NCBI GenBank assembly: GCA_009733575.1
Contig: ML769550.1
Span: 1-64,000, forward strand
From: Gymnopus androsaceus JB14
Lineage: Eukaryota > Basidiomycota > Agaricomycetes > Agaricales > Omphalotaceae
DNA length: 64,000 bases
Direction: 5' to 3'
Part shown: positions 11,687-23,620 of the stretch, in pieces
Layout of the letters: every line of letters starts with the position of its first letter
Numbering within the stretch: position 1 is the first letter of the stretch
The notes under the pieces: generated by a model
Seen by the model: only the letters and a program-made list of their open reading frames with translations
Told to the model about the DNA's origin: nothing
Database searches by the model: none
Program-made: the position numbers and the translations under genes

Positions 11687-13000
11687 ATGGACTCTGTAAC
11701 AACTCCCTTGACCGCAAGTTCTCAATTTATCCAAGCTGGTACGCCCAGCATCCTTCAAATAAAAAAATCTTACTCATTGCATCCAATAGACGATGACGAT
11801 GACTTTGACGAAGAAAACATGCCAGGCTTCGGACGGGCTCTCTCGCCGCAACCAGACAAGGGAAAGAATCGAGCTAGAGAACTAGAGCAACTAGCTTCGC
11901 CTTCAGAAAATGGACTTGATTCTGTTCCGTTGTCAGGAAATATAGGAAGCTCTTCAGGCCCTCCGCGTCCAGCGCGCCAAACCATCGGAGGCATACAGGT
12001 GGAGACTCGGTACTGCTTCTTCTTACGCTCATCGAACATACCTGCTAATGTGTATCTAGATTATCCGGCATTGATACTCTCGACGAACCAGTTTCACAAA
12101 CTATAGTCAGTCCGTCTTCAATTCCGTAGTCTGGACACGTATCCATTATTTATAGGCCAGAGACCTTCACTCAGTCTACGCCAAGCTCATACAAGTCCTC
12201 TACCCTCGAAAATCTAGCGGCCGCGAGGTGCTTCGGTATGTCGTCTCTTTTATCACTTTACATCCTGTAAACTGACCCTTTGCTTTAGAGATTGGGACTT
12301 GTGGGGGCCGTTCATGCTTTGTCTTCTTCTCGGAATCATGCTTAGTGTCAATGTCAGTTTCACTTACGTTCCTTATCTGTGCTCGTTACCAAACATCATA
12401 CATAGGCACCTGCATCACAGTCCCTGAACGTCTTCACAAGTGTAATAGTTATATGTTCCTTGGGAGCTCTAGCAGTCACTGTACAGGCCAAGGTATGTCT
12501 AACACAACCTAATATACTGAATCCATGCTCACTATTCTCATAGCTCCTCGGTGGTCGAGTGTAAGCTCTTTCCCTACTCCGCAGCCCAACTTGAGAAAAA
12601 CTCAAAACATCCATCAAACAGTTCATTCTTCCAAGGTCTTTGCGTCTTAGGATACTGCATCGCTCCTCTCGACATCGCTGCTCTTATTTCCTGCTTTGTG
12701 CGCGTCATCTACGTGCGTGCGCCGGTTGCTCTGCTCGCTTGGGCTTGGTGTATATGGGGTGAGTCAAATTCTCGTTCTCCTCTTGCGCCGAGTTGACTCA
12801 CAACTCTACCTAGCATCCGTGAACTTCTTGGATGGAACCAAGATAGAGCCTCAGCGTATCCTCCTTGCGGTATACCCTCTTTTGTGAGTCTCTTTTTGTT
12901 GCTACTAGACCGCATGCAGGCTGTTGACCAAGAGCTTTTCTTGTACGAATACGCTAGGCTTTTCTATTTCATACTTGCATGGATGATTTTGATACAGTGA
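11687..13000 (+). CDS. Yip1-domain membrane protein, YIPF6/Yip4-like
   Basis: The N-terminal half is a soluble Ser/Asp-rich region ([18 protein letters not shown]). Later exons give [19 protein letters not shown] and then [59 protein letters not shown] and [20 protein letters not shown], about five membrane segments. The DLWGP entry to the first segment and the GYC(I)xP motif are typical of Yip1-domain proteins, which bind Rab GTPases and act in ER-Golgi vesicle traffic. There are six or so short introns. The last exon ends in MILIQ and a stop at 12998-13000. The YIPF6 branch is my best match by sequence feel. Confidence 0.8.
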
Positions 13001-13582
13001 TTGTTTACCAAAAGTGTTGTTATTTAGTTGTTTGTCCCGTAATGAAAGAAAAACATCCAATACTTTCATCGAATCAAACCATGCTTCAAACCGCGCACAT
13101 AAACTTGTATAACAACACTGTGTTCGTTAACAACAACTACACTACAACACGGCGTATCTAGCACCAACCAACTACTGAACTAACTACACACTGTAGTACT
13201 AGATTTTGGACATATATGAAGGTATATATTTCTGGTTGTCAGTCATAGGGAAACGGCGAAACGAAACTTGAGTCAGGCATAAGTAATCTTTTTGAAACAT
13301 GGGATGGGAAGGGGGTACGACGATGCTCGTAACAAGTGATAATTGGGGGAATGATGATGAATGAATGGTCTAAAAGTACAAGAGCATCGAAGGTCTGTAT
13401 GGCTTTTGTGAAACCGAATGCTGTATCAGTATGTATGAGATAAATGATGATGATGATAAGTATAAAAAAACAAATTGATAGCAACACAACAAAGCGACGA
13501 CAGAGAAAAAAGGAAGGGGAAGTGTCCAGTCTGAAGAACGAACCAGTCGGAGATCGAATGAGTCAACTTGGCTCTCAGCCCT
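13001..13582. other. Intergenic between convergent genes
   Basis: This AT-rich space between the 3' ends of the YIPF6-like and bZIP genes probably holds both 3' UTRs. No repeat, RNA gene or further coding region is apparent. Confidence 0.5.
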
Positions 13583-15328
13583 TTAGTGCTCATCATCGTC
13601 CTCGAACCTGAAATCTACTGCATGGCTCCTCAAAACTTCCTGAAGGACTTTGCACCTAGTCCTCCACTTCTCCCTGTCTTTTTCAAGCTCGTCTACCTTG
13701 GACTCAAGCATGAGCTTGTGCTCGAGCTTCCTCCTCCTGCTTTTCCGTGCCGCAATGGTGCTCAGACGACGCTTCCACTCGAGCTTCTCCTGTTCCGTGG
13801 CATCTGGGCCAGGAGGTTGCATAGGAGGAAGCTCTTCCTCATCGCGGTCCTCTGCGTCTCCAAAAGCTTCGGAACGAGAGCGCTTCTTGGAGGAGGAAGG
13901 TTCTTTGCGCGAGGTGGAGGAAGGAGTGATGTATCGTCGATTTTGGGTCGGAGCATCAAGAGGAACAAGGGCATCGGGTGTGATGTTGCGACGAGTGCCA
14001 GTCGCAGCACTCGATGACACCTTGCGAGCAGGAGCAGCGGGAGGGGCAGGCTTAGTTACAGGAGCAGGAGCTTGGAAGGTGGGAAGACGTGGGGAAGGGT
14101 AAAGACTGTGCATCGACTCGAGCGCTGGCGTGGCAGGCGACATCATCAACAGGTCGGTATTGCTAAGCAACTCTACCGTTGAGCTGACAGGAGATGGCTC
14201 CTTGGCAGGCTCAGCTATCATATCGTAGAGGGCGGATGCAGCGTCGTTGAATAGAGGCTCGTTCATGTCAATGCCACCAGACATCCAACCAAACTCGTCG
14301 TCGTACGAGTCCATGATAGGAGTGCTGAGGTCGGGCGCAAAAGGAGAATCGTCCATGGGAGAGGTGCTGAAGTCGTCGTAAGGCGTGCTGAACGGAGACG
14401 AGAGGAACTCGTTGAAGCTCTGCGCCATTGTGAATTCTGGTGAGGCTGAGAGGAAGGTACCGCATGTATCAGCAAGTGACGAATACGACGACACTGGAGA
14501 AGGGGTACCTATGAGGGTATCGACGACGGCTTGCATTGCCGCCGCACTGGGGTCTTCTCCAACATGAGGAACCGCAGGCGGGGGCATCACGATCTGGTCG
14601 TTTTCTGCAGACATTGTAGTTACATTATCGGATGGTTTACTGGCTAACATAGATAGATAATTTCGGCTAAGCGACTCGAAGTCGGTTAGTTTCTCCTGCG
14701 GCATTAGACGTGCAGTTGTACGAGGTGGCCGAGGCAGCGATTGGGGTAAGCCATAATGTGCGGCTAGGGAGTGAATTGGTGGAGCAGTACCATTGCGTGT
14801 AGCCGTAGACGGGGTTGAAGAAGCAGCCGAGGTATTCAGAGAATTCGGAACATCTTGGCTCGTAGTAGTTTGATTACTGAGCTTCAATGAGGCGGAAATT
14901 GCGACGGTGTTGCTTGCTAGGTTTATGTTGGGTTTAGAACGCACGGTAAACGGCGGCGGCCTGGAATTTCTGTGACCATGCGACAAATGAGTTAGCTTTG
15001 GTTCGCATTCACATATCGAGGGCGCAGATTCTGCGGATGATGATAGCAGAACAGATGGAGAATGTTTCCATCGATAAATCTTTTCGGACCAGTCCATTAC
15101 GGATCCGAATATTTGAGTCAAGTTTTCCGCTACCACTGGGGTGCGCAGAGAACAATGCGCAGCGAGGAGATTGGGGGTAGATGAATAGAAGGTGAACTCA
15201 CAAATACTCAGTTTACACCAACTGAGGGACAAGAAAGACGCCTGAAGCAACGCTGAGAGTTGCTGAGGTGTCTTCAAGATGGGGGGTGAAAGAAAGATTC
15301 CAAAGCATGTTGACTGCGTTTGACTCAA
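13583..15328 (-). CDS. bZIP transcription factor, Gcn4/Cpc1-like
   Basis: The C-terminus is a basic-leucine zipper: WKRRLSTIAARKSRRRKLEH forms the basic region, and Leu residues recur in the following helix (LMLESKVDELEKDREKWRTR). The N-terminal part is Ser/Pro/acid-rich with aromatic-acidic clusters suitable for activation (YDDFSTSPMDDSPFAPDL). Gcn4-type factors induce amino-acid biosynthesis genes on starvation. The frame stays open for 581 codons without an intron. The conserved-looking AAHYGLPQSLPRPPRTT segment suggests coding upstream of the internal MSAENDQ, so the true start lies somewhere between 14614 and 15328; I give the longest form. Gcn4 relatives are usually controlled by upstream reading frames, which may occupy the doubtful 5' part. 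Confidence 0.8.
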   Translation of the reverse strand: MSQTQSTCFGIFLSPPILKTPQQLSALLQASFLSLSWCKLSICEFTFYSSTPNLLAAHCSLRTPVVAENLTQIFGSVMDWSEKIYRWKHSPSVLLSSSAESAPSICECEPKLTHLSHGHRNSRPPPFTVRSKPNINLASNTVAISASLKLSNQTTTSQDVPNSLNTSAASSTPSTATRNGTAPPIHSLAAHYGLPQSLPRPPRTTARLMPQEKLTDFESLSRNYLSMLASKPSDNVTTMSAENDQIVMPPPAVPHVGEDPSAAAMQAVVDTLIGTPSPVSSYSSLADTCGTFLSASPEFTMAQSFNEFLSSPFSTPYDDFSTSPMDDSPFAPDLSTPIMDSYDDEFGWMSGGIDMNEPLFNDAASALYDMIAEPAKEPSPVSSTVELLSNTDLLMMSPATPALESMHSLYPSPRLPTFQAPAPVTKPAPPAAPARKVSSSAATGTRRNITPDALVPLDAPTQNRRYITPSSTSRKEPSSSKKRSRSEAFGDAEDRDEEELPPMQPPGPDATEQEKLEWKRRLSTIAARKSRRRKLEHKLMLESKVDELEKDREKWRTRCKVLQEVLRSHAVDFRFEDDDEH

Positions 15329-15489
15329 TATAAGTGATTACTGATCAGCTCGGCCCGCCGGTTGACAGAATGACTCGCGCGGAAACGCATCGCAATCGGT
15401 CCCGAAGCTTCTTTGATAGGGGCCTGTACCCGACTTCTACAGCTTTGCACTGGACGTCGACGTCGAAATTCCAGAAAATATACGCATGG
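15329..15489. other. Intergenic, upstream of the bZIP gene
   Basis: Likely 5' region of the bZIP gene. No clear element is seen. The wider gap to the P450 at 16708 is filled mainly by two repeat copies listed separately; 15591-16049 holds only two close ACGCGT motifs near 15730-15745. Confidence 0.4.
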
Positions 15490-15590
15490 AGCAACTTGAG
15501 AGCCTCAATATTTCTTCGCAGTATGGGGATCGGAGTTTTCGAGCTGCAGTTGTTTCTTATGTACCCGGGCCGACCAAGCATATTTACGGA
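15490..15590 (-). repeat. Dispersed repeat, inverted relative to 19985-20085
   Basis: Read on the minus strand, this 100-bp block matches 19985-20085 at roughly 80 percent by eye. Shared words include AACTGCAGCTCGAAA/ACAGCTGCAGCTCGAAA and CATACTGC(A/G)AAGAAAT. The two copies flank the P450 gene in opposite orientation. Confidence 0.65.
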
Positions 15591-16049
15591 GACAAACTTC
15601 CCAACAAAGCGAAAAGTTTCGGGCAACTTTTTCCTTTTCGAAGTACAAGGTCGTTGTATGCACGGGAATTCTCGACGCTCGATGCCACAAGTTACATAGA
15701 GCTGTGCGCGCACCAACCGCTGGACGTTGACGCGTCAACGACGCGTGGTGCTGCCTGATTGACAGTGACTGTAACTGGTTGCACGCACCTTTGGCATCAA
15801 GGTGGTATATAAAGGTATCCAAAGGATTCTACGAGTACAGGACGGTAAATGAATCTTGCTTGCGATGGAGACAAACAGCGGTGGTCCTTCGAGTCTATGC
15901 TGAAGGATTGACAATTTACAAATAATTTGCGGTGATTTGGAGATTTATTTCCTGCCTCGTACGTTCTTGAGCTGGTCATTCACAGTCAAAACGTCTCCTC
16001 AGGCTCCCGTTCTTTGCTTCCATCAGCTGGATACAGCTTTTAAGTTGGA

Positions 16050-16460
16050 CGTTTGGTTGCTGCTGTATTACTGTCAAGTTTCCCTGGACCTCAGGCTCTT
16101 CTCAAGCTCAGGCCGATCTTTCTCCTCTCGCTTTTCATCGGCTGGCATGGAGCTCCGACGTTCACAAATAGGTCGGTTTATTCATACAGCTTTTCACAGC
16201 TTACCTTTGCCCTACCTCTGCCCTTGCCAGACTTGGATGAGACATCTCAATTTTACAGAAAGGTCCTTTTCGACGAGCTCACCTGGTTGGTAAGAACAAC
16301 GCGGAGTTCACACCTCAACCATCATGCTCCCTCGTCGTGGACCTCCGCTACTTGTCTTAGATTCTTTTTTTCGAAATCCGGAACGTCGACTTTAACACTT
16401 TTTTCGGCATCGACCATCTCCCTGAGACTGTGACAGGAATTTCGTCAATCATTCTCGTTT
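16050..16460 (+). repeat. Dispersed repeat upstream of the P450 (three copies in window)
   Basis: The block beginning GTTGCTGCTGTATTACTGTC is closely repeated at 20255-20650 and again at 30225-30620. The copy here lacks about 48 bases that are present in the other two. It lies directly upstream of the P450 and may contribute to its promoter. Confidence 0.75.
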
Positions 16461-16707
16461 GATATGGGCCTCGTTCTCGTACGTCGTCTCAAGCGCCGCA
16501 TAAGATAAACTCTCGCTCTTCTTTCCTGCCGACGAGGTAAGTTGTTTCGAGCCGTACAATGACTTCTCCTTCATATCATCTTACATCTCGGGCCCGTATT
16601 GTCAAGACCCGAATGACTACCCACATCCACGATATAAATGGCCTGCAAAGGACTTCCAAAGCTGCATCTCCTTTCTTTCTTTGACCTAAGCGCCTTGAAA
16701 CTCCAAC

Positions 16708-19203
16708 ATGATTGTTCTGCTCGCCAAAGTCGCATTTGCACTCGTATTCATAGCTGTCGCTTATGTCCTCTATGGTTTCGTCCATCGATACCGCCAAAGT
16801 TCGCTCAAGTTTCTGAAAGGTCCAACGTCAAAATCCCTTCTCTTTGGTAACATTAATTTCGTTCTAGAGTCACTGGTATTGACTGCCGGTCTTCACCAGG
16901 AGCTGATTATGACATAATGCACCAGAAAGTCAGTGTATCCACCTCTACTCTGCTCGTGTATCCTCATACGTGGTGTAGGAAATCGGTCTTCTCGAGAACA
17001 AGTGGTTCAAAGAGTACGGAACTGCTTTCCGAGCGACGACCTATTATTCAGTAAGCTCGTTTGGCTAACCTTGTCCAATGAATTCACATACGGCGTAATA
17101 GGAAGATATGCTCATCGTAGCTGATCCCCAAGCTCTTCAATACATCTGCCACACTTCTGGGTATCGATTTCCTAAACCCCAAGACTTTTATCAAGTAGCC
17201 GGCTTCTTAATGGGTCGGGGCTTAGTGACAGTCGAAGGTCAGTTGGGCACTTATCAACCAGAGGGCTCGAGTAGAATAACTTTTATTCAGGCGAAGTTCA
17301 TAACCGACAACGTCGCGCACTCAATCCAGCGTTCTCTCTCAAGCAACTCCGACAATTCTTAGAATTATTTCAGCGTTCGACGGCCAAGGTAAGATTCCGA
17401 CAGACTTTTCGATTCATAACAGTGGTCTGAAGATATTCTATGCTCAAAGTTGGTGACGAACTGGCATGACGAGTTCAGCGACTTTTCCAATGGAGGCTCC
17501 GTTATAAACGTAACAGATTGGCTTCCGAAAATAACACTCGATGTGATAGGCGAAAGTCAGTCTCAAATTATGTCTCTGCACTAAAACTGAATGATGAGCA
17601 GGCGCGTTCAATTATAAATTTGAGGCATTAGATGGGCATGAAAACGAACTGGGGAACGTTTTCCGGGACATGTTGTACGTTTTTCTCTTTGCTTTGTTTC
17701 GTGCGCAGCCTCATTTAGAACTCTTTTATAGTCTAGATTCCCGCATCTATCCCCGCAAGAGGCAACTATTGTATCGTGCTTTCCGTCACACCCTTCCCTC
17801 ATCCGTCGCGAACTTTCTCCTCCAGTTCCCTACCAAGGAAGAGAAAAGGTTTCTGGGGTTTTTGAATGCATCAAAAAGGACTGCCAAGCCAATCTTTGAA
17901 AAAGCTTCCATTGAGAGCAAGGCTACGGAAGACTCCAATGAAGGCAAGGATATTTTGAGCATCCTGGTGCGCTCCAATCAAGAACTGGATCCAAAGAAAT
18001 CCCTTGATAATGATGAGGTCCTCTCACAAATGGCGTAAGTGTCCACTTTAAACGTGACTGTTGCGCTCTGAAGAATCCGACCAGAACAATTATCTTGGCC
18101 GGCCACGAGACCACAGCGTCCACATCGGCCTGGATCCTCTATGGATTGACCAAACACCCCAAGGATCAGGCGAAACTTTCCCAAGAAATCCGAGAAATGC
18201 GTGAACGTATTGGAGATAGAGATCCCAACCCACAGGACTTGGACTCTATGCCTTTTCTCAATGCTGTCATCAAGGTTTGTTCCTCTATTCTTTGTCTAAT
18301 ATATTTTTAACCAGAATCAACAGGAAGCCCTAAGGATGTACCCCATTGTAAGCTTCGAATTTCGACTGCTCTTTGCTATTCTGATCAATTGGTAAGTTTT
18401 GACACTTAACCTTGTGGATCAATCTGACGGTCCACAGCTCACAATAATTACTGTACAGCTCCAAAATATTACACGGGAAGCCCAATCGGACGATGTCATC
18501 CCTCTTGAATTCCCCGTCGCTAATGTGTCCGGAGACGAGATTTCCCAGATACCAGTGAGGAAGGGGACACGGGTAACTCTGTCTCTTGGTTGCTACAACA
18601 GGTGCGTTTAGCATTCTTCTCTCTGGGGAATTCAACCTCACTTTGCATACCGTAGGCTTCCGCAAGTTTGGGGTGACGACGCAGATGAATGGAAACCGGA
18701 AAGATTCATCAATATGCCGAAGAAAAATACCAATCTTGGTGTTTATGCCAATCTGTGAGCACTTAACTCCTGCGTTTCTGGTCTTCATCATTCATGTCCG
18801 ATATAGTATGACGTTTAGTAAGGAAAAGTGAATGTTGCCGAATACATGAAACTGACTATCTAATACAAGGTGCTGGCATTAGAGGTTGCATAGGTCCGCG
18901 CGCTTCTTATAGCTGTGTTCATGAAAGCTAATGCATATAATTGGAAAATAGGCTGGCGTTTCGCGTGAGGCATCCTTTTCTGTGCTCATATCATACACGT
19001 CTCATGCATTTCCGAATTCTCAACGCAGGGTCATGGAACTACAGGCCATTATCTTTGGTCTGCTGGAGAAGTTCGAGTTCTGTCCTCCAGCGTCTGGAGA
19101 ATTGGACGAGATTCAAGCTGTACCTGTGGGAGGTGCTGTCCCAATGAAGAAGGGCAAGTGGGAAGGTTGGTCCAGTGAAGCATGCGAAGTGCGACTTTAT
19201 TGA
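16708..19203 (+). CDS. Cytochrome P450 monooxygenase
   Basis: A membrane-bound haem monooxygenase of unknown substrate. The N-terminus is a membrane anchor (MIVLLAKVAFALVFIAVAYV). Motifs in order: HNRQRRALNPAFS (C-helix region), the I-helix oxygen-binding motif AGHETTAS, EALRMYPI (ExxR), WKPERFI (PERF), and the haem-binding FSAGIRGCIGWRF with its Cys ligand. The end is SSEACEVRLY and a TGA at 19201-19203. About fourteen exons are needed. The haem motif is spread over four of them, including exons of 11 nt (18807-18817), 24 nt (18870-18893) and 13 nt (18952-18964). With those exons the frame is intact. The clan looks like the large agaricomycete P450 families (CYP5150/CYP5144-like), which I cannot settle. 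Confidence 0.9.
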
Positions 19204-20168
19204 CGATTCGTCAACAGAGGGTAGACAAATGCCGTTGCTCATCCGGGCTAGGAAATGATTTTATTTATTTTGTTCGATGCTGTTATGGTTTGGCCCAATT
19301 CAACTTTCCAAATATCACTTTAGCTTGTCTTGTGTAGTTAAATCAATACTTCTGTTCGGTTCAGTGAAGTTGGGTTGGAAGCTTTGGTCTTAGACTCGGT
19401 CTTAAACAACTTGTCCCGGATTTAATCATCTGCACGATGATTCGAACTCGTATTGTTCAAGTCGCGATCCTTCAGTGGTGGCAGGTGGTGAGTCGTTTTC
19501 ATATTTCATTCATCCGGGACAAGCTAGGGGACTTCCTGAGTCGATTTCGTTTTCAGGACTTCAAGTTCAGTTGGCGCGGCTCTATAAATTTCATAACATA
19601 TCTCGCTGGAAGGTGGATACCAATTGTGGGCCAGCAACCAAGGTGAAGAAAGAAGTCCACTTGAAGCTCAAGTTGACGATTATTAGCATAAAAAAGTGCT
19701 GAATTTTTAGATTGACACTCCAAGACTGGTCTGAATCTCTTTTCCCGCTCGTTTCTCATTCGTTATCATCCTCACTTGACTTTTCCTTTTTTTTGTGAAG
19801 CGTAACTCTGCAGTCAACGACAAGGTTGTTGAGCCACCAGTTTGCAGTGACGCCGAGCATTGGCTAAAGGGACACCACTGTTTCTTACGCCGCAGTGGTG
19901 ACACCTTACCCTTTCTTCAGAACCCTCGTTGGGATAGTTTTCTATGTAGTCGACCTTGTATCCTCATGGGCTCCTCAAGTTTACCTTGCTAAATATGCTT
20001 GGCCGGCCGGGGTAAGAGACAGCTGCAGCTCGAAATTTCCGATTCTCATACTGCAAAGAAATCTTGAGGCCCTCTCAAGTTTTTTATTGGGATCAACGGA
20101 AATAAAAGAGCTGACCGTCTTGCAATTAAATGAAGGTTGGCTAATCTCGGTTGGAAGCCTCACTGGAG
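19204..20168. other. Intergenic, mostly degenerate sequence
   Basis: No complete gene. A hydrophobic reading of about 19895-20000 (containing PFFRTLVGIVFYVVDLVSSW) could be an exon remnant but has no partner exons. The block 19985-20085 is the inverted partner of 15490-15590. Confidence 0.35.
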
Positions 20169-21864
20169 CTAATCACACAGATGATTAGCCTATATGTTTA
20201 TCAGAAGAAAGATGAAGACCAGAGCATACTGGATCACAGCCAGAATGGGGACGTTTCGTTGCTGCTGTATTATTGTCAAGTTTCCCTGGACCTCAAGCTC
20301 TTCTCAAGCTCAGGCCGATCTTTCTCCTCTTTTTATCGGTTGGCATGGAGCTCCGAAGTATACAAATAGGTCGGTTTATTCATGCAGTTTTTCACAGCTT
20401 ACCTTTGCTCTACCTCTGCCCTTGTTAGACTTGGATGAGACATCTCAATTTTACAGAAAGGTGCTTTTCGACGAACTCGCCTGATTGGTAGTCTCCCGTA
20501 GGCAGACTCGTTACACACTGTCGATCCGATGGATGTGTAAGAACAACGCGGAGTTCACGCATTAACCATCATGCTCCCTCGTCGTGGACCTCCGCTACTT
20601 GAGCTTACTTGAGACTGGGACAGGAATTTCGTCCATCATTCTCGCCCAGTTGATGTAGATACTGACGCAGGAAGAGGATGCTGACGAATACTCATTCTCG
20701 GATACCTGAGTAACGCCGCATCCAGTGTTTACGCTTTACGCGATCTTGCCCGACACGTTGTTTATGGCGCGCATCACAAGAATAGCTCATTCACAGTAAA
20801 ACGTTTCCGCTAAAAGACACATCTGTCCCTGTAAATGGAGAGTTAACACTTGTTCGAGTGGACGAAACACACACACACATTCTTCCAGAATACCTACCAG
20901 AATCCCATCGTTCATGTGCATCGAGTGCGCCAACGAGCTGTTTCCAGTCCAACCCAGAGCTGCTGCTATTAGCCAGCTGTGCTAGCGGACTTTTGTCACA
21001 ACAATATGGAGCGTCGTTACAGAAATGCCTCCTCTGACCGTCGAAGCATTCCACGCCATCGTGATGGCTAACCTCTGCCCCATCTTCTAACAAGCTTGTA
21101 TGTGGCTGTGAACAGCTGGAAAGTCGGCGTTTAACATACATGATCCAATGCTTTGAAGCTCTCGAGAATCTCGTGTGGTGACCTTTGCTGTTTACTATCA
21201 TGTCCCGTAATTTTCAACGCATGGGCACGAGCAAGCGTACCAAATGCAGCTGATCTAGTGAAGTGTAGATGGTTGTAGATCAGAACAAGGAACAATTTAC
21301 AGGGGGATAGAAGTTGCGACGAGCATATATGCATTTTGAATATAAATAAAAGTAAGGTATGTAAGGTGACGATCCAGCATTGATGAAGATAGCTAGGTAA
21401 ATATGATTTGGAACGCAGGAGGTTCAAATTCTCGAAAGTCCATGGATTTGGAAACCGTTTGTATGCAGATTCAAGGTTCAATCGAAATCGATCACCCAAG
21501 GCAAGACCCTGTGAGAAGGTCATTGAAGGAGGTGTTTTGGCACATCCCTCAGATACTACTTCTTCTGCTCCTCCTGGGTTCGGAAAGTAGAGCAAAGTTG
21601 CTCCAATTTCTCAGCCTCAGCGCATCATCAGGATTAATACCCAAGGCTATCTTGATGTCTATGTATCGATGTGCGATTGAGATTACCAGTGAATGCGGGT
21701 ATATACCTTTTGTATCCTCTTCAAACTTTCCCTGCTGTCCGCGCGCCTGGCAACGGCAATAATAGGCTTTGCTCGGGATAATTCTATTAACCAACCCCGC
21801 TGCTCAAACACAATCCTGCTACAACCCTCCTTCAATGAGTCGCCTCTGGAGCAGCCCTAGTGCA
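20169..21864. repeat. 1.7-kb direct repeat, left copy (X1)
   Basis: This is almost identical to 30140-31835 over its whole 1,696-base length, with the same offset (9,971) throughout and only a handful of substitutions. Both copies end at the same base (...CCTAGTGCA). After that base the left copy is joined to the middle of a retroelement RT gene, whereas the right copy continues into different sequence. The first 400 bases also match 16050-16460. Confidence 0.95.
20890..21600 (-). pseudogene. Degenerate uncharacterised gene in X1
   Basis: On the minus strand several exon-like pieces appear in order: one reading LLYFPNPGGAEEVVSEGC... to KRFPNPWTFENLNLLRSK, one reading SAAFGTLARAHALK...ESFKALDH, and one reading EDGAEVSHHDGVECFDGQRR through LVGALDAHERWDSG. 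They sit in different frames, with stops between them that simple introns do not remove. The composition looks like former coding sequence, but I recognise no family. The same pieces recur at about 30861-31571. Confidence 0.35.
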
Positions 21865-23247
21865 CTCAGGGATTCCACTCGGCAGCGTATGACCCTGGAA
21901 CAGTATCCGCGCTTTCTGATGTTTCATCCCGCCGTTCTGCGCAATTCGGTCTCTGAGCTCTGTTTGGATTCGGTTATATTGCTCTAGGTGTTCCCGAAGG
22001 ATTCTCATCCAGAAGTAGTCATCTACCCATTTCGTTACCGGTCCCAGCCCATGTCCCCTGCAGATCTCCATACCCGCGTCCGCTACGTGTCCGAAGATTC
22101 CTCCTGACGACGATAGGCCAAACATATCTCTTACGTCCACGCAGAATTCTTGTTCTGACGTTCGTATTACGACCCCTGGCCATTGAGACGGGTGGTAGGG
22201 ATGGATGGTACGCTTCGGAGATGTCTCGTACTGCACCCTGGGATCCTGGCGGAAGAGTCCATATGAGTCTGCAGGTATTGGCGAATGTGCCCCAGAAGCA
22301 TGGGTATAGTGAGGAGTCGATATGGGAGTTTATAGAAGAAAAAGTTGCGCCGATAGAAGGTATGTACGTTGGCGTGTGTGGATATGATAGGTTTTGTACT
22401 AATCTGAATTTCCCAGGTTTCCGGGTTTGTTTATCATGGCTATTGGGATGTCTGGAAAGGTCCAAGGATCGTTTCCACGTCCTTCTGCGAGAATGGACCT
22501 AGCCATCTGCCTGCCACCAGTTCATTCGCCATGACCGTTTGGAAGGCTTTGCGAGATTCAGGGGTATCGAGTTTATTAGGAGGAGAGTAAGTGTGAGTTA
22601 TGCGTGGGACGCCTGCTTTGAAGCCGAATAATATAGAGTTTGCTAGTGTTGGGTATCTGGGTGTCAGGTTAAACCTGACTATTTCCTCTCTCCAGGCTTC
22701 TGCTCGGAGAGGTGTGTGCGTTCTCTCCCTACTGCCCTTCAGGGCATCCGCTAGCACCGTGATGGGCGTTCGCGCATCCTGAACAGCGGTCTTTTCTGCA
22801 TGCTTCTTGTTGATGCACCCGTTTGGTCTCTGCCATTCTGCGCAGAGTTCGAGGCCTGCGAATTGTCCTGCCCACAATCTCCAAATATCCCTTGGTGTTC
22901 CAGTCGCAGATGGTTTCTTTTCTTTCCGTTCCATAGCGACGTTCGTGTGCAATGACGGATGTCGTGCCTGTCTCGACCAAGGCAACGGTGGCATCTGGAT
23001 AGTTGTGGTTGGCTCGCATCCCGAAAGGACCTCTGCAGGTCTGACTCCTCTTTGACTCCGCTTGCTTTTCGAGGAGATGTGACGGATATGGTGCATTCCT
23101 CGACTTGGTCTGTGTGTTCGATGATTCTGTGTCGACATCTGGGATGTTCGGGATATGCCTTGCAGCTCTCGTTTGTATTGTGCTGCCACCGTTTCCATCT
23201 CTGTTGTAGGTGTATCCCGCGATTCGGTGCCATGACGGTGAGTGCAT
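21865..23247 (-). pseudogene. Broken RT fragment of copy B
   Basis: The sequence matches the RT gene of copy A at more than 98 percent by eye but is split between several frames by one-base indels. Examples lie near 22195-22205 and 22425. It ends inside RT, shortly after the segment reading ILFQGHTLPSGIPE. It cannot encode a functional polymerase. Confidence 0.85.
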
Positions 23248-23620
23248 GTTGTGTTTGGTGGGTTTCGTTTGACGTTTGCGTTGCAGATGCCATTAGCGTT
23301 GTGTTAGCGTCACCGAATGGTGATTGGGTATTGTTGCGTTAGCGGTTTTAGCGTTGTGCATGTATTGCGATAGCAGGTTAGCGTTTCATTAGCATATTTG
23401 CATTGCGTTAGCGTGATTTCGTTGCATTAGCGTTTGTATTGTGATTTGTGGTTTTCGTTTCGTTTGTGATTTTGCGACGTGTTAGCGTGTTTGTGTTGCA
23501 TTAGCAGGTTGTCGCGTGGTCGTTTTTGGTGTACGTTTGGTGTTGTGGAAATTTCGATTGATTGATTTCGAAGTTTTGTGGGTTTCGGTTAGTTATTTCT
23601 CTCTCTTGGATATGTGGAAT

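Noticed and set aside
20869..20880. (CA)n microsatellite
   Set aside because: It is only about six units long and present in both X copies, so it is part of the repeat and not a separate feature.
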